Assembly: GCA_947495125.1 (NCBI GenBank)
Contig: CANLXL010000007.1
Location: 62,001 to 126,000 of the forward strand
Length of the DNA stretch: 64,000 nt
DNA from: an uncultured Flaviramulus sp.
GTDB taxonomy: Bacteria > Bacteroidota > Bacteroidia > Flavobacteriales > Flavobacteriaceae
Direction: 5' to 3'
The translations under genes were made by a program, and so were the position numbers. Positions 51,660 through 61,274 of this stretch are shown here, piece by piece. How positions within the stretch are numbered: position 1 is the stretch's first letter; each line of letters starts with the position of its first letter. A model generated the notes under the pieces. The model was not told the DNA's origin. It searched no databases and worked only from the letters and a program-made list of their open reading frames with translations.

Positions 51660-54467
51660 GTGAAAAAGAGTATTTGGTTCGTTGGGTTTTTATACCTCGT
51701 TTTAACACTTACAGTGGATTCTCAAGAGCGACCACCAATTAAAATTTTTACTCCAAAAATGTATGGTGCTGAGAATCAGAACTGGTCTATTGCTCAGTCT
51801 AAAGAGCACTATATATATGTCGCCAACAATAAAGGTTTGCTTGAATTTAATGGGGCATCATGGAAATTGTACCCCTCACCAAACGAGACCATCATGCGTT
51901 CTGTTAGTGCTATTGATAACCTTATTTACACCGGATGCAATAAAGAGTTTGGGTTCTGGCAAAGAGACGAATTTGGAAGGTTGTACTATACCTCACTATC
52001 TCAAAGTTTACAAGTGGAATTTTTAGAAGAGGAAGAAATTTGGGGCATTGTTAAACTAGATGATTATATCTTATTTCAATCGCTTGATAGAATTTATATT
52101 TATAACAAGAAAAATAATACATACTCCATAATTAACTCTGATACCACAATACATAAAATGTTTTTGGTTGATGCAACCATTTACTTTCAAAAGGTAAAGG
52201 ATGGTATTTATAAAATAGAAAATGGAGCCCCTAAATTAGTTTCAAACGCACCCGTATTTAAGAATAATTTGTTGGTTAACATTTTTAATGATAAAGATAA
52301 AACGTTAATGCAAACCGAAGACAATGGATTTTATGTCTTGGAAAATGGTGTCCCGGTAGTGTGGGATATTCCAGCGAACAAGACACTACTCAAAGAGCAC
52401 GTTTTTAGAAGCACACAACTAAAAGATGGAGGTTTTGTGCTTGGAACAAGATCAAATGGGATACTGCACCTTACATCCGAAGGAGACATTAATTATCATA
52501 TAAATATTGTTAACGGACTTAGTAATAATACGATTCATGCTGTTTTTGAAGATGCAGGGCATAATATTTGGTTGGCACTTGATAATGGCATTAACTGTGT
52601 CAATATTAAGTCCCCATTTAGGATTTACAATGATAAAGAAGGTAAAATAGGTACCGTTTATGCATCAGCGGTTTTTAAGGGTTATCTTTATTTGGGAACA
52701 AATCAAGGGTTGTATTATAAACCATTAAATTCGGAAAAGGAGTTTAAATTCATTGATGGAACTCAAGGCCCTGTGAGATGCCTTGTGGAGTTCGATGATA
52801 CCTTGTTTTGTGGACATAATAGAGGAACATTTGTTGTTAAGGGCAATTCTGCAGATTTAACTATCGATGTGGAGGGTACCTGGAATATTAAACCAATTGG
52901 CAGTCAAGAAAATATGTTGCTACAAGGAAACTACAATGGGCTTAACATTATTGAGAAGAAAAATAATAAATGGGTATTTAAAAATAAAATCGAAGGATTC
53001 GATATATCAAGTAAGTTCTTTGAAATATTGGATAGCAACATTTTTGTAAGTCATGAATATAAAGGTGTCTTTAAGGTTAAAGTGGATGAAAACTTTACAA
53101 AAGCAGAAGACGTCATTAAGGATACGATTATTGATAAGGGAGCGAACTCAAGTCTTGTAAAATATCACGAGCATATTTACTATACCTATAGAGAAGGTGT
53201 TTTTAAATATGATCTATTGAAAAATTCTTTTAGTAAGGACTCTGTTTTTAGCAATTTCTTTACCCAAAAGAGTTATACTTCAGGGAAACTTATATTTGAT
53301 GGTAAAAATGATATACTTTGGGGATTTTCCAGGAATAATTTAAATTATGTATCCCCGGATAAGTTAAGTGGTATAACAAAGGTTAGAAAGATTCCTTTTT
53401 CTAGTGCATTGCCGAAGGGTTTAACGGGCTATGAAAATGTGTCTTCCTTAAGAGATATGACCTATTTAATAGGAACTTCTACAGGTTATGTGGTGGTTGA
53501 TATGCATAAATTACAGGACAAAACCTATGATATTTCTATTAATTCTATTGAGAAGGGAAATCACAAAAATGAGCGACAAGTTGTAAATAAAAGTACCGCA
53601 GGGGATTTTAAAAATACTGATAATAGTATTGAATTTAAATATTGTGTTGCGGAATTTAAAAAATATTTAGATACGGAATATCAATATCAGTTAAAAGGTA
53701 TTTATCCTCAGTGGAGTGGTTGGTCTACAAGTTCCAGTGTATTATTTGAAAATCTTCCATACGGCGATTACCGCTTTAATGTTAGGGCAAAAGTCGGGAA
53801 TAACCTCACTAAGAATATCGCCACATATGAGTTCACCATACAAAGACCATGGTATTTATCGAATGTTTTTATTGCGATATATGTATTAGCACTTACCTTA
53901 TTTTCGTTGTTTATGCACAATATATATAAACGTTATTATAGAAAGCAACAAGAGCGTTTAATGCAAAGGGCTAATCGTGATTTAGAACTAAAAGAGCTCG
54001 AAAATCGCCAGCAACTTATGCGTTTTAACAATGAAAGTTTGAGGCGAGATATTGAAAATAAAAATAGAGAACTTGGCTTATCTACAATGAACCTGATTAA
54101 AAAGAATGAACTATTAAACCAAATCAAGAACGAATTAAAGAAGATTTCCAATGCCGATAAAGAGTTACGATCTGTAGTGAGAATTATTGATAAGAACCTC
54201 AATAATACCGATGACTGGACTGTTTTTGAAGAAGCCTTTAATAATGCCGATAAAGACTTTTTGAGAAAAATAAAAACATTGCACCCAACTCTAACCTCCA
54301 ACGATTTAAGATTGTGTGCATATTTACGCCTTAACCTGTCTTCAAAAGAAATTGCACCACTACTTAATATTTCACCACGGAGTGTTGAGGTGAAACGTTA
54401 TCGGTTGCGAAAAAAAATGGCATTGCCACACGAATCGAGCTTAACTAATTATATCTTAGAAATCTAA
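51660..54467 (+). CDS. membrane-bound sensor-regulator: beta-propeller, Y_Y_Y domain, transmembrane helix, HTH
   Basis: 935 residues from a GTG start with a signal peptide. Residues about 25-650 form a propeller-type periplasmic sensor (NNKGLLEFNGASWKLYPSP, AVFEDAGHNIWLALDNGIN). A Y_Y_Y domain follows at about 662-728 (YQYQLKGIYPQWSGWS, LPYGDYRFNVRAK), a membrane helix at 734-754, a coiled coil at about 760-850, and a LuxR/GerE-like HTH at about 890-930 (KEIAPLLNISPRSVEVKRYRLRKKM). There is no histidine kinase or receiver domain, so it is a one-component relative of hybrid two-component PUL regulators. Adjacent to susC in the same direction, it probably senses the glycan and controls the PUL. 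Confidence 0.88.
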   Translation: MKKSIWFVGFLYLVLTLTVDSQERPPIKIFTPKMYGAENQNWSIAQSKEHYIYVANNKGLLEFNGASWKLYPSPNETIMRSVSAIDNLIYTGCNKEFGFWQRDEFGRLYYTSLSQSLQVEFLEEEEIWGIVKLDDYILFQSLDRIYIYNKKNNTYSIINSDTTIHKMFLVDATIYFQKVKDGIYKIENGAPKLVSNAPVFKNNLLVNIFNDKDKTLMQTEDNGFYVLENGVPVVWDIPANKTLLKEHVFRSTQLKDGGFVLGTRSNGILHLTSEGDINYHINIVNGLSNNTIHAVFEDAGHNIWLALDNGINCVNIKSPFRIYNDKEGKIGTVYASAVFKGYLYLGTNQGLYYKPLNSEKEFKFIDGTQGPVRCLVEFDDTLFCGHNRGTFVVKGNSADLTIDVEGTWNIKPIGSQENMLLQGNYNGLNIIEKKNNKWVFKNKIEGFDISSKFFEILDSNIFVSHEYKGVFKVKVDENFTKAEDVIKDTIIDKGANSSLVKYHEHIYYTYREGVFKYDLLKNSFSKDSVFSNFFTQKSYTSGKLIFDGKNDILWGFSRNNLNYVSPDKLSGITKVRKIPFSSALPKGLTGYENVSSLRDMTYLIGTSTGYVVVDMHKLQDKTYDISINSIEKGNHKNERQVVNKSTAGDFKNTDNSIEFKYCVAEFKKYLDTEYQYQLKGIYPQWSGWSTSSSVLFENLPYGDYRFNVRAKVGNNLTKNIATYEFTIQRPWYLSNVFIAIYVLALTLFSLFMHNIYKRYYRKQQERLMQRANRDLELKELENRQQLMRFNNESLRRDIENKNRELGLSTMNLIKKNELLNQIKNELKKISNADKELRSVVRIIDKNLNNTDDWTVFEEAFNNADKDFLRKIKTLHPTLTSNDLRLCAYLRLNLSSKEIAPLLNISPRSVEVKRYRLRKKMALPHESSLTNYILEI

Positions 54468-54489
54468 CAACACAACAATTGTTAATTTT

Positions 54490-54674
54490 ACCTATACAAA
54501 ACTACAACATTGTAAGGTTTTAGCTGCTTTCAGTGCTCAATTTTTAAAAAATGAAATCCTTAGTAAAAGCCTGTAAATATTAACATTCATATAATAAAAC
54601 TCATAATTTTTTGCCGTGTATGTTTTTTGTTGAGGCGTGAAATAAGGAATCTTCAAATTTAGTGTATAGTTTTA
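54490..54674 (+). promoter_or_regulatory. susC promoter module
   Basis: Contains block 1 at 54490-54511 (ACCTATACAA...ACAACATT), block 2 at 54554-54581 (AAATCCTTA...GCCTGTAAA), block 3 at 54607-54639 (CGTGTATGTTTTTTGTT) and a -7-like TAGTTTTA at 54667-54674. The same blocks with identical spacing stand before the glycoside hydrolase gene at 63013. The susC ATG is 24 bases downstream of the TAGTTTTA. Confidence 0.75.
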
Positions 54675-54697
54675 CTCAAACTAAAAAGACTAACAAT

Positions 54698-57600
54698 ATG
54701 AGACTAACTCTATTCAAAATTTTAACACTGTTTTTTGTCGCATTCTCCAGTGCTCAGACTGTGGAGGTTAGCGGGATTGTCCAGGACGCGTCCGGATTCC
54801 CAATACCCGGAGCCAATGTATTGATAAAAAACACTTCAAAAGGAACTGTCACAGACTTCGATGGAAACTTTACACTCAGTAATGTTGATGTAGGTGCAGT
54901 TATTACATTCAGTTATATTGGGTATATAACTAAGGAAGTTACAATTTCAGGTAGCGATAAACTAACCATCCAATTGGATGAAGATATCGCCAAGCTTGAT
55001 GAAGTTGTAGTTATCGGTTACGGTACTCAAAAGAAAAAGGAAATTACCGGAGCTGTATCGGTAGTAGGATCGGAAACCATTGAAAAGCTTAAACCAACTC
55101 GAATAGAGCAAGCTTTACAAGGACAGGTTGCCGGTGTGAACATTACAAGCAATTCCGGATCCCCAGGAGCTGCAGCAACAATAAGCATTAGAGGTGTTTC
55201 CACCAATGGAGATAGTAGACCTCTAATTTTAGTAGATGGAAATGTTGTTGAGGATCTTAGCGTGGTAAACCCCAGCGACATTGCCAGCATGAATATACTT
55301 AAAGATGCTACAGCTGGTATTTATGGGGTAAGAGCGGCAAATGGTGTGATTTTAATAACCACTAAAACCGGTCGTAAAGAAATGCCACTTACCATCGAAT
55401 ACAATGGGTATGTAGGTTTTCAACAAACAACGCGAAAGATGCCCGTATTAAACGCTACAGAGTATGGAGCCTATATTAACGAAGCTTTCGTTTCAGGTGG
55501 AAAAACACCACCATTTACCAATCTGTCAGAATTAGGAATTGGTACAGACTGGCAGGATGAAGTATTTCAATCTGCACCAATACATAGCCATAATATTGCT
55601 TTTAAAGGCGGTAAAAAGAAATCCTCGTATTCCTATAGCGGTTCTGTTTTAACACAAGATGGTATTGTTGGAGGTAAGAAATCCAATTTTACGCGGTTTA
55701 CAAATAGCGCAAGTTATAATCTGGATTTTTTCGAAAACTTTAAATTCAAGTCAGGTCTTACCTTAACAAGACAAAATAAACAAGGACTTCCGGAAAATTC
55801 GAATGCATCCGTACTTTTTAATGCTTTGAATATGGCACCGAATTTATTGGTAAGAGATGAAAATGGTGAATTTACTTTAGCTGAAGGCTTGGGTGCAGAA
55901 GTTGTAAACCCAAGAGCACAAATAACAAATACTTATAATAGAAATAAGGTTATGAAGCTTAACGGTTTCGCAGGATTATCTTATAATTTTTTAGATCATT
56001 TTACGGCAGAAGCGAATATTCAGTTCAACTATGCTGAAGTGACCGATTTTAATTTTGAGCCAATTGACTATTACGGTGTTTCGAAAGTTTTTAATACCGA
56101 AAGAAGTAGTGTTTTTGAAGGCTTTAATATTTTTAGGGATTACACTTTTGATGCCTTTATTAAATATGAAAACACGTTTAAGGAAGTACATAAAGTCAAC
56201 CTGCTTTTAGGAACATCTGTATTTAAAACTACTGGTGTTTTTTCAGGTTTTACGGCTAAGGATATTTTTAATAACGACATCCAATATGCTAGTGTAGATC
56301 AAGCTTCCGAACAAGAGAATATCTATGCAGAGCGCGGAAGTAATCCAAAGTTCGATGGTAGGTTACTATCGTATTTCACAAGATTACAATATGACTATAA
56401 AGGGAAGTATTTGTTCTCCGCGGTTTTACGTAGAGACGGTTCCACACGTTTTGGCCCAGGAAATAAGTTTGGGTATTTCCCGTCAGGTTCTTTGGGTTGG
56501 GTGGTATCTGATGAAGAATTCATGACCAACAGTAAAGTATTCAACCTGTTAAAGTTCAGAGCGTCCTATGGTATTTTGGGTAATGATAGAATTGGAGATT
56601 ATAGATTCGTGTCCTTATTAAACGGAGAAGGAACCTATTTTTTCGGTGGTAATGATAGAGAAGACGAATATTTTGGTGTTGCCAGTGGTCCAATTTCGAA
56701 TCCTGAGATTAAATGGGAAAAGCAAAAAACGCTGGATATTGGATTGGACATGCGCATTTTGGATAACAAGGTAGATATTACTACCGACTACTTTAAAAGA
56801 AGAACAGAAGATTTATTGGTCTCTCCGGAAGTTTCAGGATTATTGGGTACAGGAGCACCTCCTTTTGTAAATGCCGGTGTTGTTGAGAATACTGGTCTTG
56901 AGTTCGCTATCGGATATTCAGATAATCTTAGCGACAATTTTAAATTCAGTATTAAGTATAACGTTACTGCAATTAAAAATGAAGTTGTAGCTGTAAGTGG
57001 AGAAGGTGAATTTCTTGAAGGCGGCGGATTTGGAGTATCCCAACCCGCCATTTCAAGAATGGAAACAGGATTTCCCTTAGGTTATTTTATTGGTTATCAA
57101 ACAGACGGAATCTTTCAAAACCAAAGCGAAATTGATAATGCTGCAGTTGGTGATATTGCACCGCAACCGGGTGATTTTAGGTTTGTTGATCAGAACGGAG
57201 ATGGCGTGATCACATTAGAAGACCGTATTAATTTGGGTAACCCACTACCTTCGGCTACTATGGGGCTTAATATTTCTTTGGATTATAAACAATGGGATTT
57301 TGCGGCTTATGCGTTTGCATCGGTGGGCAACGAAATTGTTCGGAATTATGAGCGTAACCAACAATTGGTAAATAAACCGATTTGGTATTTAGATCGGTGG
57401 ACGGGTCCGGGAACGAGTAATACCGCACCACGTGCTTCAATAGGAACAAGCCCGAATACGGTGTTTTCAGATTTTTATGTGGAAGACGGATCATTTGTTC
57501 GTTTGCAAAACGCACAATTGGGTTACACCTTTATCAGCGAAAAAGAAGACCCTATGTTCGATAAATTCCGTGTTTACGTATCCGGAAGTAATTTAGTAAC

Positions 57601-57724
57601 ACTAACAAAATATAGAGGTTACGATCCAACAGCAGGAACAGGCGCCCCGATTGGCGGTGGTATTGATCAAGGGTTTTACCCTACTGCTCGTACATTTCTA
57701 TTAGGCGTTAACGTAAAATTTTAA
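54698..57724 (+). CDS. susC: SusC/RagA family TonB-dependent outer membrane transporter
   Basis: 1008 residues from the ATG at 54698 (MRLTLFKILTLFFVAFSSAQ signal peptide). Residues about 25-110 are a CarboxypepD_reg-like domain (SGIVQDASGFPIPGANVLIKNTSKG), followed by a plug domain (DEVVVIGYGTQKKKEITGAV as SusC signature, ISIRGVSTNGDSRPLILVDG, NPSDIASMNILKDATAGIYG) and the 22-strand barrel. Imports oligosaccharides with the SusD lid, powered by TonB. susD follows after nine bases. Confidence 0.96.
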   Translation: MRLTLFKILTLFFVAFSSAQTVEVSGIVQDASGFPIPGANVLIKNTSKGTVTDFDGNFTLSNVDVGAVITFSYIGYITKEVTISGSDKLTIQLDEDIAKLDEVVVIGYGTQKKKEITGAVSVVGSETIEKLKPTRIEQALQGQVAGVNITSNSGSPGAAATISIRGVSTNGDSRPLILVDGNVVEDLSVVNPSDIASMNILKDATAGIYGVRAANGVILITTKTGRKEMPLTIEYNGYVGFQQTTRKMPVLNATEYGAYINEAFVSGGKTPPFTNLSELGIGTDWQDEVFQSAPIHSHNIAFKGGKKKSSYSYSGSVLTQDGIVGGKKSNFTRFTNSASYNLDFFENFKFKSGLTLTRQNKQGLPENSNASVLFNALNMAPNLLVRDENGEFTLAEGLGAEVVNPRAQITNTYNRNKVMKLNGFAGLSYNFLDHFTAEANIQFNYAEVTDFNFEPIDYYGVSKVFNTERSSVFEGFNIFRDYTFDAFIKYENTFKEVHKVNLLLGTSVFKTTGVFSGFTAKDIFNNDIQYASVDQASEQENIYAERGSNPKFDGRLLSYFTRLQYDYKGKYLFSAVLRRDGSTRFGPGNKFGYFPSGSLGWVVSDEEFMTNSKVFNLLKFRASYGILGNDRIGDYRFVSLLNGEGTYFFGGNDREDEYFGVASGPISNPEIKWEKQKTLDIGLDMRILDNKVDITTDYFKRRTEDLLVSPEVSGLLGTGAPPFVNAGVVENTGLEFAIGYSDNLSDNFKFSIKYNVTAIKNEVVAVSGEGEFLEGGGFGVSQPAISRMETGFPLGYFIGYQTDGIFQNQSEIDNAAVGDIAPQPGDFRFVDQNGDGVITLEDRINLGNPLPSATMGLNISLDYKQWDFAAYAFASVGNEIVRNYERNQQLVNKPIWYLDRWTGPGTSNTAPRASIGTSPNTVFSDFYVEDGSFVRLQNAQLGYTFISEKEDPMFDKFRVYVSGSNLVTLTKYRGYDPTAGTGAPIGGGIDQGFYPTARTFLLGVNVKF

Positions 57725-57733
57725 TTTAGAATT

Positions 57734-59233
57734 ATGAAAAATTTAAAAATCATACCTATCATATTTACATGTTTTGTCATTTTTTCTTGTAGTGACGACT
57801 TCGTAGATGTAGATTCTGAAGACAGAAATTCTGAAGACTTTTTTAATTCAGAAAAAGATTATCAAGACGCACTTGCTGCTGCATATGATTATTTACAGGC
57901 TACGGCGAGATTTGTTCAATGGGCAGAAGTAGCATCAGACAATACCTTAGCGGGCGGTGAGAAAGCCGATGATACACCGGCGCTTCAGCAAATAGATGAC
58001 TTTAAGCATTCTGCAGTAGGTCAATTCGGTGGCGGTACCTTGGGAGAAATGATGTCATGGATGTTTGAAGCCGTAAACCGTTGTAACTATATTATGGAAT
58101 TTCAAGATAAAACGGAGTTTTCAAATAAAACCAGCGTTATCGCTCAAACCAGGTTCTTAAGAGCATATTACTATTTTATATTGGTAACCTGGTGGGGAGA
58201 TATGCCTTTAGCCATAGACAAACGCATACAATTTGGAGATCAATTTGATATTGATAGAACGCCAAAAGCCGAAATCTATGCACTAATAGAACAAGATTTA
58301 ATATTCGCAGCAGCCAATTTACCCTATGTGCAAAATGAAACAGGAAGAGTGACTAAAGGTGCAGCTGAAGCCTTATTGGGTAAGGCTTATTTATATCAAG
58401 ATAAATTTCAGGAAGCTGCCACGGTTTTAGAAAGTTTAATTGATAATGGACCACACCGGTTGCTAACATCTTTGGAGTATCCTAACCTATTCGAACGCGA
58501 TTGGGAAAACAATATAGAATCTGTTTTTGAAATACAATATTCAGATGTAGATGGAGGATCTTTTGAATGTTTTACATGCCTTGAAGGTAATTATACATCC
58601 TTTTTTAATGGTCCCAGAGGGTTTGTGGATTCTACAGGGCAATTTGATGCCGGGTACAGTTTTAATGTTCCGGTCCCCGCTGTTGTCGATAGAGCCTTTT
58701 CTGAGTCAGGGGATCTGCGTTTAGAATATACCATATTAGATATAGAGCAATGGATAGCAGATAATCCCGATTCCAGTTATGACGAGACTGCGGGATTTGA
58801 GCAAACAGGATTATTCAATAGGAAAATCATGGCACGTTTAGGTGATTTAAATAATTCAGACCCGGCCCTGACAAACCCGGATAACTATCGTGCGATCCGC
58901 TATGCCGATGTTTTATTAATGGCTGCAGAAGCTTTGAATAGAGGCGGAATTAGCGATGCAAGAGCACAGGGTTATTTAAATGAGGTACGTCAAAGAGCTA
59001 TGCTACCCGATGTAGCCACTACAGGAGATAACCTAACAAGAGATATTTGGGATGAACGTCATGCAGAATTATTTGGTGAAGGACATCGCTTTTTCGACTT
59101 GGTTAGAACAGGTCAGGCAGCAACGGTATTGGGGCCTTTAGGTTTTCAAACCGGGAAACATGAACTGTTTCCTATACCTAATGAAGAGATTGTGTTAACG
59201 GGTAACAGATGGGCTAATAACCCAGGATATTAA
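57734..59233 (+). CDS. susD: SusD/RagB family outer membrane lipoprotein
   Basis: 499 residues with lipobox (CFVIFSCSDD). The N-terminal helical region includes NRCNYIMEF and AQTRFLRAYYYFILVTWWGDMPLA; TPR-like helices include TKGAAEALLGKAYLYQ; the C-terminal RYADVLLMAAEALNRGG, YLNEVRQRA and ELFGEGHRFFDLVRTG are SusD/RagB hallmarks. It binds oligosaccharides and closes SusC. A canonical SusCD pair. Confidence 0.96.
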   Translation: MKNLKIIPIIFTCFVIFSCSDDFVDVDSEDRNSEDFFNSEKDYQDALAAAYDYLQATARFVQWAEVASDNTLAGGEKADDTPALQQIDDFKHSAVGQFGGGTLGEMMSWMFEAVNRCNYIMEFQDKTEFSNKTSVIAQTRFLRAYYYFILVTWWGDMPLAIDKRIQFGDQFDIDRTPKAEIYALIEQDLIFAAANLPYVQNETGRVTKGAAEALLGKAYLYQDKFQEAATVLESLIDNGPHRLLTSLEYPNLFERDWENNIESVFEIQYSDVDGGSFECFTCLEGNYTSFFNGPRGFVDSTGQFDAGYSFNVPVPAVVDRAFSESGDLRLEYTILDIEQWIADNPDSSYDETAGFEQTGLFNRKIMARLGDLNNSDPALTNPDNYRAIRYADVLLMAAEALNRGGISDARAQGYLNEVRQRAMLPDVATTGDNLTRDIWDERHAELFGEGHRFFDLVRTGQAATVLGPLGFQTGKHELFPIPNEEIVLTGNRWANNPGY

Positions 59234-59249
59234 AAATAAAATTGTAATT

Positions 59250-61262
59250 ATGAAAGCATTAAAATATATATTAAGTATAGCTTTGGTATTCTTTATAAGT
59301 TGTGCTGAAGACGATAATGATTTGGGCTTTATTGATGGAATTTCTGCACCTTCAGAGGTGGCGGCAATTTTTAATATCGCTCCGGATAATTCAGGATTGG
59401 TAACGATAACTCCAAATGCTACGGGAGCGGCCAGTTATAACATTAAACTTGGTGATGGAACTGCAGAGGCGGTTAGCGTTGACCAAGGTGAGCATACAAC
59501 ACATACATATACCGAGGGCACATACAATATAAGTATTGAGGCCATAGGTGTTACGGGTTTAAAAACTGAAGTCACTCAAGAACTTGTAGTTTCATTCAGA
59601 GCACCGGAAAACTTAGAAGTAAAAGCGGAAATTGATCCTACAAACCCGTTTATTCTAAATGTGTCGGCAACAGCCGACTATGCCGCTTCGTTCTTAATTT
59701 ACTTTGATACCGCTAATCCGGATGAAGAAGCTACACCATTTCAAATAGGAGAAACTATTAGTTTTGAATATCCGGGAGTTGGGGATTATACCATTAAGGT
59801 CGTAGCTTTAAGTGGAGGTGCAGAAGTCACAGAGTTTACTCAGGTGATAACAATTTCTTCGCCGGTGGAATTACCAATTGATTTTGAAGTTTTTGACGCC
59901 AGTAAATTTATTGGATTTGGTGGAGCATCAGCCAGTGTGGTCGATAATCCCGATACCAACGGAAATATCTCTGCAAAAGTTGGACAAATTATTAAGGGAG
60001 GGCCTGAAGTTTGGGCAGGTGATGTAATCATCACATCAGCGCCAATGGATTTTAGCTCCAAAAAAGTGATCAAATTAGATGTATGGTCACCACGTCCCGG
60101 AGGTAAATTGTTGTTCAAACTAGAAAACCTTGACGATGCCAACATCAACATCGAAAAAGAAGTAACATTACAAGGGAATAGTGCATGGGAAGAAGTGCTC
60201 ATTGACTTTAGCGATATTGATTTATCTCAAACGTATCAAAAATTAGTTTGGTTCTTTGACTTTGGAACAGTTGGAGATGGCAGTGCAGACTGGACGTTCT
60301 ATGTGGATAATATTAAACAAGTATCATCGGCATCAGGGCCAACAGTATTTCCATTAAATTTTGAACCACCTTATCAGTTAAGTTCTTTTGATGGTGGAGA
60401 TATCTCGATAATTGATAACCCCGATACGAACCTAAACCCGTCAAGTACGGTGGCCCAAATGGTTAAGAATGCGGGTCAGCCCTGGGCCGGGTCAAAAATT
60501 ACAGTAGATAACCCTTTCGTTATAGAAGAAAATCTAATAATCACGGCTAAAGTGTGGTCTCCAAGAGCTGGATTAGATCTGCTGATTAAATTCGAAGACG
60601 CCACAGGCTGGCCGAATACCATAGCAACAGGAGAATCAACAGCAACGACAACTGTTGCCAATGCTTGGGAAGAGCTGTCATTTACCTTGACTGGTGTTGA
60701 TCCTAGTGTAGATTACGTTAACCTGGTTATGATCATGGATAACGGTACCAATGGAGATGGCTCTGATAACTTTAAAATATTTGTGGATGATATTTCAGTG
60801 GCATCCTTCTTAGATTTTGAAGCTTTGCAACAACTCAGTTCTTTTGACGGTGGAGAAATATCGGTAATCGATAATCCGGATACTAATGGTAATCCATCGA
60901 GTATGGTAGCTAAAATGGTAAAAGGTGCTGGTCAGCCATGGGCAGGATCAAAAATTACCGTAGACGAGCCATTCCCTATTGATGACGCAACAACCATCAC
61001 GCTGAAAGTGTGGTCTCCAAGAGCAGGCTTAAACTTACTCATTAAGTTTGAGGATGCCACTCCTTGGCCGAACACTGTTGCAACAGGTGATTTAGTAGCA
61101 ACGACGACCACCGCCAATGCTTGGGAAGAACTTACCTATGCTGTTACAGGTGTTACTCCCGGTGTAGATTACTTTAATCTTGTGCTCATCATGGATAATG
61201 GTACAAATGGCGACGGATCGGATAACTACACCATCTATATTGATGATATTTCGAATAATTAA
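59250..61262 (+). CDS. surface glycan-binding lipoprotein with PKD-like and three tandem carbohydrate-binding-like domains
   Basis: 670 residues with a lipobox (FFISCAED). Residues about 37-117 and 118-205 resemble PKD/Ig-like domains. Three homologous beta-sandwich domains follow at about 208-357, 367-517 and 521-668; the last two are nearly alike (SSFDGGDISIIDNPDTN, AGQPWAGSKITVD, KVWSPRAGLDLLIKFEDA, NLVMIMDNGTNGDGSDN recur), the first is divergent. The pattern is like CBM4-type modules in beta-glucan PULs. It occupies the SusE/SGBP position after susD. Confidence 0.75.
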   Translation: MKALKYILSIALVFFISCAEDDNDLGFIDGISAPSEVAAIFNIAPDNSGLVTITPNATGAASYNIKLGDGTAEAVSVDQGEHTTHTYTEGTYNISIEAIGVTGLKTEVTQELVVSFRAPENLEVKAEIDPTNPFILNVSATADYAASFLIYFDTANPDEEATPFQIGETISFEYPGVGDYTIKVVALSGGAEVTEFTQVITISSPVELPIDFEVFDASKFIGFGGASASVVDNPDTNGNISAKVGQIIKGGPEVWAGDVIITSAPMDFSSKKVIKLDVWSPRPGGKLLFKLENLDDANINIEKEVTLQGNSAWEEVLIDFSDIDLSQTYQKLVWFFDFGTVGDGSADWTFYVDNIKQVSSASGPTVFPLNFEPPYQLSSFDGGDISIIDNPDTNLNPSSTVAQMVKNAGQPWAGSKITVDNPFVIEENLIITAKVWSPRAGLDLLIKFEDATGWPNTIATGESTATTTVANAWEELSFTLTGVDPSVDYVNLVMIMDNGTNGDGSDNFKIFVDDISVASFLDFEALQQLSSFDGGEISVIDNPDTNGNPSSMVAKMVKGAGQPWAGSKITVDEPFPIDDATTITLKVWSPRAGLNLLIKFEDATPWPNTVATGDLVATTTTANAWEELTYAVTGVTPGVDYFNLVLIMDNGTNGDGSDNYTIYIDDISNN

Positions 61263-61274
61263 AAAAATAGAATT

